Of a DNA stretch of 64,000 bases, positions 26,160 to 39,490 are shown piece after piece. How positions within the stretch are numbered: the first letter of the stretch is position 1; every line of letters starts with the position of its first letter. The stretch comes from Glandiceps talaboti (Eukaryota; Hemichordata; Enteropneusta; Spengelidae), in NCBI RefSeq assembly GCF_964340395.1, contig NC_135566.1, positions 11,286,501 through 11,350,500 of the forward strand. Direction: 5' to 3'. The notes under the pieces were generated by a model. It saw only the letters and a program-made list of their open reading frames with translations. It had not been told where the DNA came from and made no database searches. Both the position numbers and the translations under genes were made by a program.

Positions 26160-26520
26160 GAGAGACCTCCATCACAAAGACTCCATATATTTGGGATGTA
26201 TTTCATTGGGTAAGACCTCCATCTGAAAGACTCGATATGTTTTGACAAAATAACAAAGATGTATTTTAACGGATAGAGACCTCCATCTGAAATACTCTGT
26301 ATGTTTTGAAAAAAATTGTAAAGATGTATTTAAATGGGTAGAGCCCGCCTTCTGAAAGACTTGGTATGTTTTGAAAAATATTTCGATCATGTATATTTAG
26401 AAAAGACCTCCATCAGAAAGACGCAATACATTTTGAAACTTCTGTGATCATGTACATTTTGTATGTTTATAGGGAATACCAGCATCAGAAAGACTTGTTT
26501 TGAAGAGATGTCCATCTTAA
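26160..26520 (+). repeat. Degenerate about 60-bp tandem repeat, about six copies
   Basis: The phrase 'gacctccatctgaaagact', then 'gtatgttttgaaaaaa', then 'gatgtattt' recurs at about 26164, 26214, 26277, 26340, 26404 and 26483. Confidence 0.8.
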
Positions 26521-26639
26521 CTAGTGTCAAAACTTGAGTAATAATGTTTTGGTAGCTTAATTTGATCCTTGTATATCAGTTTTGGGAGTGTGTAGGTTAA
26601 ATGTACATAAGGATTGTTACTTAATAAACTGGATTGGTA

Positions 26640-27135
26640 TCTGGCCATTCAAAATATGAACAGAAATTCAATCTTTTTTGAAGATACTACAAAAAAGATC
26701 ACAACAAATATTTTCAGGGGAAAAGCCTACAAAAAGCAAAAAAAAAAATGAAATTTGGAATAAAATCCCACAGAAAATGTATATTTACACTGTTTGATGC
26801 GTTATTACTGTCAGATGTGAGTGTGGGAGAAATTTTATTTTAGAAAAATTGAAGATTGGAAAAAAATATCACAAAAATGATAAATAATGTATGGTTCTGC
26901 AATGATTAATATATAATATGCTGCTCTATACGGTATTATTGTCAGAAATGAGAAGAGGAGACTAAATAAAAATGATTTTTGAAAAAAATTGAGGCGCAAG
27001 TGAAAATAATACAAAAATTATAAAAAGTTAATAATCCTGAAATAATTATTTTATGATTTTGATACATTATTATTGCCAGAAATAGTAGGTGAGATGTAAA
27101 AAGAAAAATGTATTTTGAGAAAAAAATGAGTAGAT
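26640..27135 (+). repeat. Degenerate about 120-bp tandem repeat, three to four copies
   Basis: The blocks 'tattattgtcagaaatgag', 'ttttgaaaaaaattga' and 'aaaataatacaaaaat' recur in the same order near 26800, 26930 and 27065. Identity is low, so the array is old. Confidence 0.6.
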
Positions 27136-29289
27136 GTGAATTGTGTAGTAGGAAGTCTTACTGTGCAAGTCAAACGTCATCAAAGTGAAGGTATGTACAT
27201 TATACATCTGTGCTGGTTTAGAAATCACTGCTCTATCAGTTGTATCTTATCTATTAGGCACCAAGTCCCTGGGTGCATTTACTATTCCCACATTTAATTC
27301 ACTCCTGATTATTCCGGGATTGCCCACAGTGACTTATCCCTCCAGGTGCCGGATTTTCCTGAACAAAAATCCATAATCGCATGGATTTTGTGGAACAGAA
27401 TTTGCATAATTATACTCCTTCATTTGTTGAGAGATGGAGCCATACATCTTTTCTGTTTAGACATTTACACTAGTAATTCTGTGTTTTATCGTCGTTTTAC
27501 TCCACTCAAACCAATCAAAACATAAAGTGTTTAATGCAATGTATGGTTTTGAAGAAAACAATTCCTGGGATCGCTCAAATTTTGGTCGACAAAAATATGT
27601 TTGGAAACAGATGCGGAGTCCAAAATTTGATAATGAGGTGATAGCTTCCATCATTTGTAATAGTATTATTACATAAGAACATGGCGTTTAGCAGATTAGT
27701 TAATGCAGCAGAAAAATCAATCGATTTGTAGTTTTCTTCTTGTTTCATCTTCAATTCCAGCATAAATGCATTGCCATAAGCTATATAAGATGAAGCCTTG
27801 AAGGACATGTAGTCTTTGACAGATTATTAACTGATATCATATTCACAGCCTACAAAATTATCGTTTCAGTTTGAATTTTGAAAAATGTAAGCTGGTTTTT
27901 TTTTGTTATTTTTTTGGTTTTAATCATTTTAATCGTTTGTTTCAGTCATCTCAGTTGAAATTCTTCATTTTTTTCGTAAAATTTTCACCACTTTGGATAA
28001 AATGTAAAATCATAACATATGTCTAGATTCCAGTTCTGCAATTTTCCCTCCAAAATATTGAAAATGTTGAATTTTAAACCAAAAGCCAGAATTTATAGTA
28101 GCAGGCTTACCAGTGGAATTTTTGGTAATTTGGAAAAATTTGACGATCTTTCACAATGAATGTTGTATAAGATTTGACAATATGTTCTATTATTTCTACG
28201 TTATGTTATGGGAGTTATAGAGTAGTCGATGTGAGACTTGTCATTATCACTGGATTTATAAGAAGAACCCTGTCACAGTGCCAGGGCAAGACTGGATTTT
28301 TAGGGGAAAACATACAGGGCAAGAGTTCATACATTAGCCCCAACTGCACCATGTCAGTAACATCACAGCAACATTGCCTTGCAGTAAAACAACCAAATGT
28401 TAAACAAGTTTGACAAAGCCTGTTGCAATACGTTACTCGCAGGAGTCGCAGCCCTCAGTTGTTACAAGGGGTTTACTTGTGTTTCAACTTCTTATTGTCA
28501 ATTTTGATCACAAGATGAACAAAACAAACTAATGTTAGAAGGAATTGACAGCAAAATGGATGTTCCCAATACAACGAAATACAGAACTGTGTATTTTGCA
28601 CACAACTCAGCCGTGAAGTTATGATAATTTGCAATTCATATTGCGTGGTTTGATCAGTGAGCGTACATGGTGTTGCCGTTCCGACAATTTGTCAAAAATT
28701 GTCCCCAAACAGTCAGAATTGTACTACAAATATGCCACAGAATGTGAATGTCATACCCGTGAGATTAAGCCTGACCACTTGTCCTCAAAACCAAATATAA
28801 TAGATAGAATATTTTTGTTCTTGTCTCAGAAGTAGAGGCTTTGCAGTAGTCAGTGCATTAAACATAGTCTGTCCCTTGAGAGCTAGAAAAAAGACTTAGA
28901 AGTAATCCAGCGTGATGACTCAAATGGTGGTTAAGCAGAGTCCCCTGTGAAATTTGGCATCTAAGGGGATTACTGGCATCATGGCTTCCAACATACCACT
29001 GATAGTATTGAAACAAGTTGTCCTGTAGTCGTAGTAAAGCTTATGTTGGGATTCCAACCTTGATGTGCTTGAATCGTACTAGTTTGGTAGTGAGTACAGT
29101 TCAGGGATACACATTTGTTTGTTTTGGCCAAAAATCTGACGACTTTTCCCTATAGATTGTCTTCTTGTTACAAGTATGTAAAGCCGGTAAGTACCTCAAG
29201 GCTGCTGCAGTGGTTTATGCCAGAAATAAGAATATTCAATCTACTAATACGCACATGTCACAAGGATTTGATTATTGCATACCTCTCTC
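27136..29289. other. No gene seen
   Basis: Intronic by the model. A 31-bp segment at 29155-29185 lies between acceptor-like and donor-like sites (ccctatag and ccggtaagta), but it is too short to call and has no support. Confidence 0.35.
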
Positions 29290-29570
29290 CCCTCTATACT
29301 CTTATTTGAAATCCAAAATTTTGATAAAATTGAATGCTAGAAACTAAATTTTGATAAAATTGAATATCGGGGAAACAACAATTTATGCACAGTAGTCTTG
29401 CAAGCCTTCCCACCATACTTTTTTTTTTTGAGATCCAAAATTTTGACAAAATTGAGATCACAAAACAAAAGTATGTTTGCCATATGAAATTAGAACTCTT
29501 GCAAGCCTTCTCTTCACTATGTTTGTCATTCAAAATTTTGACAAAATTGAATATCACAAAACAAAAGTGT
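29290..29570 (+). repeat. Degenerate repeat around 'aaaattttgacaaaattgaat'
   Basis: The core aaattttgataaaattgaat is present at about 29316, 29347, 29438 and 29533. The last two units also share atcacaaaacaaaagt and are about 95 bp apart. Confidence 0.7.
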
Positions 29571-29925
29571 ATTCATCGTATGACACTATATAAGACTGCG
29601 TTAACCATAACTTTTGATTTGTTGTCGTATTTTAGTTTGTATACATGTAGCAATACTCGATAAGTACACTATATATTTTATTACACTGTTTTGATAACTG
29701 ATTTCAGTTGCAGACAGAAAATTGAAATTTTTTTGATAGCAAACATTGGTGAATACAAAATGAAGTTGGCACACAGACACTATAATCCATACATTTGTTG
29801 TCATTAGGATTACAAATGTGACATATTGACAGCTAAAATAGTATATTTGTGAACAATTGAACAGTTTGTAGTTTTTACACGTACATGTAGAGACTGTTAA
29901 TATTCTTCATATACATTGCTACACA

Positions 29926-29947
29926 CACAGACACACATACATGTACA

Positions 29948-29981
<34 letters not shown>

Positions 29982-30189
29982 CATACATACATACATACAT
30001 ACATACATAGACATACATACATACATACATACATACATACATACATACATACATACATACATACACACACATACATACATACATACACACATACACGCAT
30101 ACACACATACACACACATACATACATACATACATACATACGTACATACATACATACATACATACATCCATACATACATGCACACACACA

Positions 30190-30263
<74 letters not shown>
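29926..30263. repeat. Long compound microsatellite (CATA)n with CA tracts
   Basis: About 240 bp of ACAT units with ACAC interruptions, followed by about 80 bp of uninterrupted CA. It is the longest microsatellite in the window. Open frames across it on both strands are repeat translations. Confidence 0.95.
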
Positions 30264-30264
<1 letters not shown>

Positions 30265-32820
30265 CTGTGTACTTGTACATGTATGATGTACCTTCATATT
30301 ATTTGATTTTAAAAACTATAGATTTTGACATGCAACTGGTTACAGGAAACTAAATATCATGCGTTAGTGAATCTAGTATGTTGCTTTTATGTACAAAGTG
30401 GTTATTAAAGACATCTTAACAACAAGATGTTTTCGAGTTTTTTTCTGCTGTGAAATAGTGAGAATTTGTCTCTGACAAAAATTTTCAGGCCTATTGTATT
30501 TTATCCATCAATTATTAAAATTGTTTAATTTCATGATGAAACATTGGTTAAAAAGATTTTGAGATGAGTTAGTTACTTCGGTTGGTACCAGGTAGTTTTT
30601 TTTGTTTTTTTTTTCAAATTTAATATTTTAGTATAAGAGAATTTTGTAGGTCGTTTGTTACTCCTAAATGCATGAAACTGTCTTGTTATGTTCACATAGA
30701 CATTTCACAGCAAAACGAGGATTAGTAGTGTAAAATCACTACATCTGTGTACGGCATACAAAACAGTGAATTCTAGCCAAAAATCCATAAAAAATAAAAA
30801 TTTATGACAGTTGTGTGATTGATAAATTTATGCTTTTCTCTGCAAGGTTTAGTCCCAGCTAAGCCCACTTTCATTCATAAGATTCGGTGAATGTTGATAA
30901 AAGTTGTATGTCAGGCCCAATGGGGTTGAGAACCGGATTAAACTTGACACGTGGATTAGCAGACCACAGATAGAGGTGATAGATGGTTCACATTTACAAA
31001 TCCCACCATGTAACTCATTATAACAAAGCATTTATCATATATATTATCCTTTGAGTCATCGACTCCAACTTTTGTCTGTTTGTCTGCTTTCAGATTTGAC
31101 GGAAATTGTATTCCTGGAAAATTGTCGCCAGCCAATCTGAAACACTAATTTTGAGTCACCAAACCAATGAGAAACTCGGATTTTAATTAAAATGATTCTA
31201 ATTAGTGTGTTTTAATGAAGCAATAGTGACTAAACCAATCAGACACGCTGGTTTCATTAAAATGATTCCGAGTGGTGTATTCTTTAATGTCGGAAATATT
31301 AGCAAGAATTATAAAAATCATTACAGGAGTCAGATTTATTTGATTACCCTATATTTGAAACTAAATGAATTGCTACCCCAAAACAGGTGTTGAAAGACAC
31401 TCACCAGATGTATCAACCAATCAATTGTTACGTTTCTTGGTTCACTAAACAGTGATTGGTCAACAGTTGTATGGATTAGTCATACTGGGTTCTGGTTTTT
31501 TATTTGCACTTCATTCACTGCCCATCGTGTAAAATTAGTTGAATATGAAGGTAAAGTTGATGTTGGAGAGGAGATAAAAGTATGAGTAACAAGTGCAGTA
31601 TATTGTATGAGAATACTAATTTTTGAAATTTCATGCAAAATGAAAAACAAAAAATCTGTGCATACAGACTGTATGATAATTATTCACGTTTCATTACTTC
31701 ATGAATTTTATATTTCTCAGGAGCCTTTACCAGCTTCTACAGTGTAAACAGAATGAGTAGAGAATTTTGTGTCTTTTTGATGAGAAAATAAACTAACACT
31801 TGAATGTTTTCTGCAAAAAAAAAAAAAGTAACATACTAGAGTAGGAGTAGTAGTAGTAGTAAGATTCCAAAAGGTGAGAATGAGAGATGAAAAGAATCCA
31901 CCTGAGAATTCCTGTTTGGGTCAGAGGTCATAATTTGCATATTCATGAGGGAACATAAATCTCAGTGATGTTTTCTTTACGAGTGTTTTTTACTTCCTCC
32001 AGTGTTGTGATTGTCACATAGGTGTAGTAAAACTATAAATCGTGGTTTCTAGCTGGAAGTACAATATCAACCTATTGACTTGTATTTCACTTTTGATGAG
32101 AAGGTCCAAGTTCCACGATGTAAAAACGCAAGTTTGCAATCGTTTCGTTAAAAAAAAAGACTATAAATATTACAGTTTTATTGGCTTAAACCCCAGTGGC
32201 AATTCTTAGCTTTGTTTGTGTCAGCAGTCCTTTCCTTTAAGTTTTACAACATTCTATAATCACCATTGAAGAGTTTAATTAGTTATTTATTTGTTTGTTT
32301 GTTTGTTTGTTCTTTCATTTGTTTGTTTATCTATTTAGTTATTTCTTTTTTTTAAAAGATAGATAGAAAAAAACCCCAAATGTATTCATATCAGAGAAAG
32401 AAATCCTAAGTTGGATAACAGTAGATCTGGTGAAAATCATGGAAATAATTCAGTCTGAACTGATCTAGTCTGTAACCATGACAACATATACATTATGAAC
32501 AAAATACAAATACATATTTATGAATGTGAAAAGTTAATTTAACACTGCGAATATACTTTATTCTACTTTTTTGAGTTATTAATTTTGTCAAAACTGTACA
32601 TGTTTAGAAGGGATGGGTTTATAGATTTCGATAATGGTGGATTATTCATCAAAATATTTCATAATTTTTACTTTTACTCTGATCCATCCTATGAAAGTAG
32701 AGTACGTAGTTTTCCTGCTGTTGAGACAAAAATTGGCCCTTGATTTAAAAGAATATAGTGTTGTTTTCAAAACAATGATAAGTTTTTTAACCGATACTGA
32801 TGTTGTTTTTTTTATTGCAG
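30264..32820. other. Intronic DNA with minor repeats
   Basis: A degenerate duplicate containing 'aaaccaatcagac(a)c' and 'taattaaaatgattc' runs at about 31150-31290, and a TTTG/TGTT run at 32283-32315. No gene signal until the exon at 32821. Confidence 0.4.
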
Positions 32821-32909
32821 TGTGCAGAAGAGTTGGATTCGTTGAAGAATTGTAATAACAGACTACAAGATGAAATCAGTATTCTTAGGCAAGAGTGTGA
32901 ATTAATCAG
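32821..32909 (+). CDS. bHLH-leucine zipper protein, leucine zipper exon
   Basis: The exon is preceded by a T-rich acceptor (tttttttattgcag) and followed by donor AG|GTGAGG. One frame is open: CAEELDSLKNCNNRLQDEIS, then ILRQECELI. Heptad positions carry L, L, L, I at d (L6, L13, L20, I27 of EELDS...) and L, N, I, C at a, a textbook parallel zipper with the buried Asn found in bHLH-zip and bZIP dimers. Joined to the exon ending at 13061 (phase 0), the spacing from the helix-2 Tyr-Ile to the zipper (L22, N26, L29, I/V33, L36) matches what I recall for USF and MiT/TFE proteins and differs by three residues from the MAX register. It ends two bases into a codon. If not spliced, translation stops at once (AGG TGA). 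Zipper call firm; family inferred. Confidence 0.65.
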
Positions 32910-32975
32910 GTGAGGAAACAGACTTTGCAGCATGACTGAATTTGTAGCTCAGTAGTGCTGCAAGGCAAAGTAAAA

Positions 32976-33006
<31 letters not shown>

Positions 33007-34921
33007 GTGAACGACTGAAAGCCACAAACCACTTAATTGATAGCAATGTTTAGGATGTCACCAGAGTTTTTTTGTTCCAGGCAGTGATCAGATCAACGAT
33101 GGTGAGGATGTTACCATAGCTGTGGTATTTGTGAGGGAATCATTCAAGGCAAAAAAGTGATCTGAAGAGTGATATGCAAATTTTTGTCTAAGAATGTTGA
33201 AAGTGGTCAAAGTCTCTTACAATCTAAAAATCTTATTGGCCTAGAGCCGTACAAAGGTTGAATAAAGTCTGAAAGTCTACAAATAGTTCAATGAAAATAG
33301 AAGGATATGATGGCTTTGTAGCTCCTGGTAATCTACCTCAAGTACCTAGGTAACTATATTCCTAAACAAAATGTATGATTACGATGGATTTTACGATATC
33401 GCTCAGTCTCTGTTATCAGGGTTGTAAAGCCTAGTAAAAGAAAACTACTACAAATGCACTTCTGCCCTCAATTTCTTTCTACATGTTATGTACATACTCA
33501 TTCCCCACCAATCCAACCCTCCACTGCACCCCCCCCCCCCCTCCCCCGTTCAGTTACACAAGATTTTCATTCAAATAGCCGTAACATTTTTCATTAGATT
33601 TGTTTATTTTGAAAAACTATTCAAAAACCTTTACCGGAAATAGTATAGTGATTACCCATTGATTATGTATTTCTCACAATGTATTTTGACAGTACAGTGA
33701 ATAGGCTAGATGTGAGCTGGGTTTGGCTACAAAGTGATCACACACACACTTCAACAAGTATAACCCCATGTTTACCGATAGTAGAAATAAAAATATAAAT
33801 AATCACACAAAATAGAAAGAAAGAAAAAAAGAAAGAAATTTGCTTCAATTCCAGCTGTTGAAGCTTAACATTTTGTTAGTACTGATAAAAATAGTGTGTA
33901 TACTTTACTCTGACACTTTTCATGTCAAAATGTGCAGTGACCTTTTGACCTCTCACGGAATTTCCAAACTAAATATTGTTCCATCCCTTCTATGTGTATG
34001 GCTATGTCTTTGGACCCAAGCAATATAAAACACAACTGTCAATCCAATTTGAAAGAAAAGTAACAAGTTTTACAACATTTTTTTTGCCATTTTTCATGAA
34101 AAATTTGATACTGCTTATGGTATCGTTGTAAAATATAACATTTTCAATCATTACTATGTCTAATAATTGCCTTGAGTTATGAAAAAGAGAGACATTTCGA
34201 AGGCCAATTCTTTTCCTAGATATACCATTCTTCAAAAAATGTCCCTTGTAATAGCTTGGTTTCATGGACACCCATATGCACCAAAATATTGAAGTATGTG
34301 ATGTCAGTCACGTAAAGTCATCCTAGTTTATGTGCATTGATTGCGACATTGGTATCACCCGCGTATACTTCTCACACCCCCTGTGACCCCATGCCAGTAC
34401 CCTAAATTTTAAAACAGTTAGTGTGCAACAGGACACTGCCAATAATATGGCACGGCCACTTGTTTGACTGAAATATAATCACACCATGTATTATAAGCTA
34501 TGGTAACAGCTGCAATCATGGACAAAGACGAAATGTGTTTTTAATTTTGATGTAATGTCATTTTATTGCATTTATAAACTGTTATGTGATGGTATATGTT
34601 ACAGATCATTAGCCACATGACTCAAAAGTGTACGGGAAATGATTACATTTTTAGTAAGTAAACAAAAGACGCCATGTTACAAAAGTAACCACATAGTTTG
34701 CCTCATTAGACTTGTAGTGGTATTATGATAAATATAGACCTGCTGTTTGTCATTAGACAGCTTTGAGTCCCGGCAAATCACATGTATAGTGCAGAGAGTA
34801 TAAACCCATGTATACACCCATATACACAGCTGTGGCCTAAACACAGCTGACCTTTTATTCAACTCTTCACACTTGTTTTTTTTCTCTCTCTCACCTTTTT
34901 TTTCTTCTTTTTTTTTTGCAG
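32910..34921. other. Intron between the zipper exon and a possible terminal exon
   Basis: Contains a (CTGT)n run at 32975-33003 followed by unique sequence that again resembles a microsatellite-carrying repeat, and a C-rich run at 33529-33546. No other exon was recognised. Confidence 0.4.
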
Positions 34922-34934
34922 TAAAATACCTTGA
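34922..34934 (+). CDS. Possible terminal coding exon of the bHLH-zip gene (four residues and stop)
   Basis: A very strong acceptor (over 50 bp of pyrimidine-rich sequence ending tttttttgcag) lies at 34921. Completing the AG left by the exon at 32909 gives AGT AAA ATA CCT TGA, so the protein would end ...ECELISKIP. A second frame here is open for 35 codons (KYLDKISAAKKFHLRSFF in it) but does not match the phase of the zipper exon. If this join is right, the protein ends just after its zipper, as MYC does, without the long tail of USF. Alternatives are another, unseen terminal exon, or an exon of a different transcript. Confidence 0.35.
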
Positions 34935-37900
34935 CAAAATATCTGCTGCCAAGAAATTCCATTTGCGGTCTTTCTTTATGAAGAAGTCAAAAGTATATGC
35001 ATATGAACATGATCACATGACTGACATGTGACATGAAATGCAGACCAATGCCAATGGTGACCTTATGATGATCACATGACAGAAGATGATGTAAGAAGGA
35101 CAAGTGCTGACGGACTAAAAGTGGCTGTCTTTTTTTTCCTCTATTTTTAATTTTGATATTTTTTTTTGTAAAATACTTATGTTGCAACGCCCTACGGACA
35201 TATTATTCTGGGCTTCCTGAAAGATTTATTGCCAATGTGCTGCAGAAGCTTATCTCAAAGAGTACATGTCAGATAACAGAGAAACACTTTTAAACGGAGA
35301 TAGTATCAATTCATCACACATCATAATCACATGTTATTACATGATAATGAAATGTTAATCACATGATAATCACATGATAATGAAATGTTAATCATATGAT
35401 AAACACATGATAATGAAATGTTAATCATATGATAATCACATGGTAATGAGGTTTTAATCATATGATAATCACATGGTAATGAAATGTTAATCATATGATA
35501 ATCACATGGCAAACACATGATCAAGGAGGATTCTGGGAACAAATAGGAATTTTATTTTTTACAAAACGAAGAAACACAAAGGTGTTTTTATCAAGTGATG
35601 CGAGGCTTTTACGTATCTTTGTTGTGTGTGCACAAGAAAATGCACTTTAATGTTCTTGTGTATTATGTACAAATGTAAATATGTGTAGAAAGTTGAATCC
35701 ATGAGTCATATTTGGTGTCCAGGAATGCCACAGGCCGCCTTGACTGGTACATCTGAATATATTCAAATCACCAAATTCTTATGTCTGACGGAGAACCAAT
35801 CAAATTCGCGTTGGTAGAAACTGCTGGAGGTAATTTATGCCAACCTAGGGAGCAAATTATGATATTCAGCCAATCACATGACAATGATTTTAGCACCTTT
35901 AACTTAACCAAAAAAACTACAGTGTATGTAGCACCAATCAGTTGACAGGTTGTAATGTGTATTAATGTTCATTGCATGAAGCACTTTTTAAATCTTTTAC
36001 ACAAATGCTGCAATACGACTTTTTATATAAAAGAAACACAAAAAAAGGCCTTTTTGACTATAAATGGAAGGAGAAAAACAAAGTGATCTTCCATGAATTA
36101 ACCTGAGGTATATGCAATCACCAAAACGACATACTTTTCGTAGCTGCCAATCAGTGTTTTCTCGGTGTCTGTTCATATATCTGTATTTTCAGTTGCTGAC
36201 ACACACCGCCAAACTTTTCAGTCAAAGTCTACCAATCTGATATTCAAGTGTTTTCTGTAAAAAAAAAAAAAAAAAAAGATTATATTTCCTAAGCTGGACT
36301 ATACCATTCAAACCTATGGGTAGTGACAGGGTGAAAATAGAGTACACATGTACATATATCCAACTTTTTTTCAACAAAATAATTTTTCAAGTCAGAGTTT
36401 TCCTTGCAGTCTGTTTACGTGTTTGTAAGTTTTAGTGACAAGAAAAAAAAGGATTTCCATTGTGTCGTCGTATCTTTGTTTAAGAGTGCACAGCAGTATT
36501 ACGAGAGAAAAAAGTTCCAACTTTTTTGAAAAGAATGTTCATTGTGTGTACGGATATTTGTATCGTGAAAACTATGAACTGACTTGGCGAAAGAGGAATT
36601 CCATGCCAAAAGTTTAACACTATAACAGAAAATTTCTCGTAGTTTCAAAAATGTGTCGATTGTCCACAAAGTGTAGTTTACCAGGATGTATTTTTTTAGT
36701 GGCTCAACAATCATTGTATAAGGAACTATGTAGTTTGAACACTTGTACAAGCGGCAGTAAAGTGTTGTGACCTTTCTGCAGTTGAAGGTCAAAGGTCACA
36801 GTCTGGTCAGCCATATTGCCATTCTATTTCACACCATTTGTTGCATACATTCTGACCATTTACGTAGTATTTCTGTGCATTTTATTCAAATTTTAATAAC
36901 AATTTCAACATTTTTAAAAAAAAGAAGAGATGTCAAGTTTATATACAACAGTTTTTTGTCATTTTTCTCCCAGCTGCTACTATTGGTACGCTGAAGCTGT
37001 GTTGGCTTCCAAAACTTTGCTGCATTCAAATATTTCTACCTAGAGAACAACTACAACCGCCTGGAGTAAAGCAATATCACACAACACAAACAAATGATTA
37101 TAGGGGTCAAAGGTTAGGGAAAGCATTTATTTCCAAGAATACAAAAAAACAAAACATATATTTTTCATTCTCCATATTATAAGATCAATGTATTTTCAAG
37201 ACAGTTTCTCTTCATATATTTCTCATGCAAAGAAATGAAAAAAAATGCACCCAAAAATCCGAAATGGTAATTAGTGTATGGTTTTTACCAATAATAATCG
37301 GTTAAGATTCCTATCCCTGGTTGGTGCATTTTACAGAGTTTTTTATATACCATTTGTATTTATTATTTTGTGTAAAGAAATAGTGGGAAAACGAAGGACA
37401 TTTTGTCCAAGTTTTATTCTTGGATGAAAGTTTTACTCACAATATGATATTATTGTAGATGAACTCAATGTGAAAATAGATGGTTACGCATTTTCAACAA
37501 TACTGTGTCCGTCTTTGTTTTCTGTGTGTGTGTGTGTGTGTTGGTGTGTATGTGCATGCTTGCATTGTGTGCATGTGTGTGAATGTATGTGTATGCAAAC
37601 AGTGTAGGTGGTTGGTAGGTACGTACGTAGCACGGACAAGCTGTGTAGGTAGGCAGGTACACATGTGGTGTTCGTGAAGTTGCTACTTTAGTAACTCGCT
37701 GTTTGGCCTTGAAGGGCCTCACTGTAGCACGTAGCACGGAAAATTATGTAGGGAGATCTAGAGTAAGCTACGGTATGATATGGTAAAATACGCAATAGAA
37801 ACGTACAGAACTCTCCAAATTGTGAATGTAGAACTCCCTCAATTAGTTATAGAACATATGACATCATACTGATGTATGTAAACAATCAGCCAATAGTTTG

Positions 37901-38060
37901 GTTGAGTATATGCCATTCATCTGTAAAGAGTAGCAATACTGGTTTTCTGCTGCACCTGTATATTATCACAAATTGACCAGTAAATTATGAGTTGACCAAA
38001 TTTCATTGTAATCCATAGTGTTCATTTTGTTACAAATATTAATATCATTTCTCTTGTCAT
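34935..38060. other. Presumed 3' UTR, then intergenic DNA
   Basis: Includes the tandem array at 35330-35520 and a short CA/TG-rich stretch at 37520-37590. Four separate ccaatca words occur at 35794-36150 but form no clear promoter. No AATAAA was found close to the presumed stop. Confidence 0.35.
35330..35520 (+). repeat. About 33-bp tandem repeat built on 'tgttaatcatatgataatca'
   Basis: Six to seven units with variants cacatgataatgaaatg and cacatggtaatgaaatg. The units are rich in short palindromes (catatg, cacatg). It lies about 400 bp after the possible stop codon, perhaps in the 3' UTR. Confidence 0.85.
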
Positions 38061-38082
38061 ATAGTCCTCGATGTTACTACCG

Positions 38083-38880
38083 GAATCCTAAATACCCGGC
38101 GACGAAACCCAGTGTTACTATGGTAACAGTTAAAATGAGTTTACAATTAGTCCGTAATCAATACTAACCATATGTAAATAGAAAGATATCAAATATTTTC
38201 ATATTGTCGTAGGCTACGATGTATTTCATTTAATTCCGGTTTAGAATGACACACTGTCAGATGAAGATACGTTTACCTGTGTAAAGCTAGATGCATTTGT
38301 AACGAACGATTGCTCTTCCAATATACATTACATCATTTTTACATGAGGATAAAAATGGAAAGTTCATGTGAATCGTCAGATGTAGTCGTGATATACATAT
38401 TTTATCAATATTTATTTATTTATCTATTTCATTCTTCGTTATTCATTATTTATTTAGAAGCCAGAGGAAGACCTGATTTGATATGGGTTTAGTTTGTCTA
38501 GGTAATTTCACTGGTCCCAACTCCTCGTTGAAATATAAATGAAACGCTGGTGTCGAACAGTCAAAAGATCATAACTGTCGAATAAGTCAGTTGAAAATGT
38601 AACGAACATGAAATGCAACAACAAATTTATTAGACTATAACTTTTCCCGGAGGAATTCTATGACTTTTCGCGGAATTCGTAGTAATATCGGGAGGAGGGA
38701 ATGAGTTTCGTGCACTCGCAATGAGCATCTCTGCAGTGTTTGGGCGTGATGTATGTGTATATACATTATGCAACGATGCTCACGCTGTTTTCAATCCGTC
38801 ATCTCTGAGCTCCACGCTCAAGACGCTCGAGTCAACAAACCACCCGGCAGGTTGCTGGGGAGAGTGCAAAAATCATGAAT
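38083..38880. promoter_or_regulatory. CpG-containing island-like patch with an RFX X-box-like palindrome
   Basis: CpG and GC content rise visibly here compared with both sides (for example acccggcgacgaaaccc at 38094 and cacgctcaagacgctcgagt at 38812). At 38114-38127 gttactatggtaac is a perfect palindrome apart from its centre and fits the RFX X-box GTNRCC(N)RGYAAC with one mismatch. No exon is recognised in the patch, so a promoter or enhancer role is inference. Confidence 0.3.
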
Positions 38881-39490
38881 CTGGAAAAATTACAATATCA
38901 CGAAACTCAATCGTCTTTTTTCTTAACATTACTGACTATTATACATTTTAAGGTATAAATTACATGTACCATATTTAAACTTTCAACAATTGAACTGGAT
39001 AAAACTTTTCATAGCAAGATATCATACTATTTGACTATTTTAATAAAGGAAAATTCTCGATCCGGTTTGGTCAAGAATTGTATTGCTCTAAAAATTTCTC
39101 CCTTTAAATATTACGGACTAGGCAATTTAAATTAAAATGTAACTTACCCATGGTAAAAAAAAGTCTTTAATTATAACAAACTTTTTGTGATGCTCGATTA
39201 AATTCCTAAATTAATGATCACCCAGCCTCGATTTCGATGATTTTTCTCAGAAATGAAAATCATTTATAAGAGCTTATAGGTATATTTTCAAAATTAAATC
39301 TAATAGTATCATAACTGATACCAGAATTTTTTAATTGTTCGTGTATCAATCGCATTTAATGTTCTTATGACGTCATTCAAAGCCCTAGTATCTTGTTATG
39401 TGAGCATTTTGTCAATCCTCACCCCACCCCCATCGAAGACGGTAGTGAAAATCCAGACATCAGTAGATTATACTAGGCTACGTCATTCTT
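38881..39490. other. No gene seen
   Basis: AT-rich DNA between the CpG-containing patch and a family D element. Confidence 0.4.

Noticed and set aside
34937-35031. 35-codon frame KYLDKISAAKKFHLRSFF... as the real terminal exon of the zipper gene
   Set aside because: It needs one base from the previous exon, but the zipper exon leaves two, so the phase fails unless an unseen exon lies between them.
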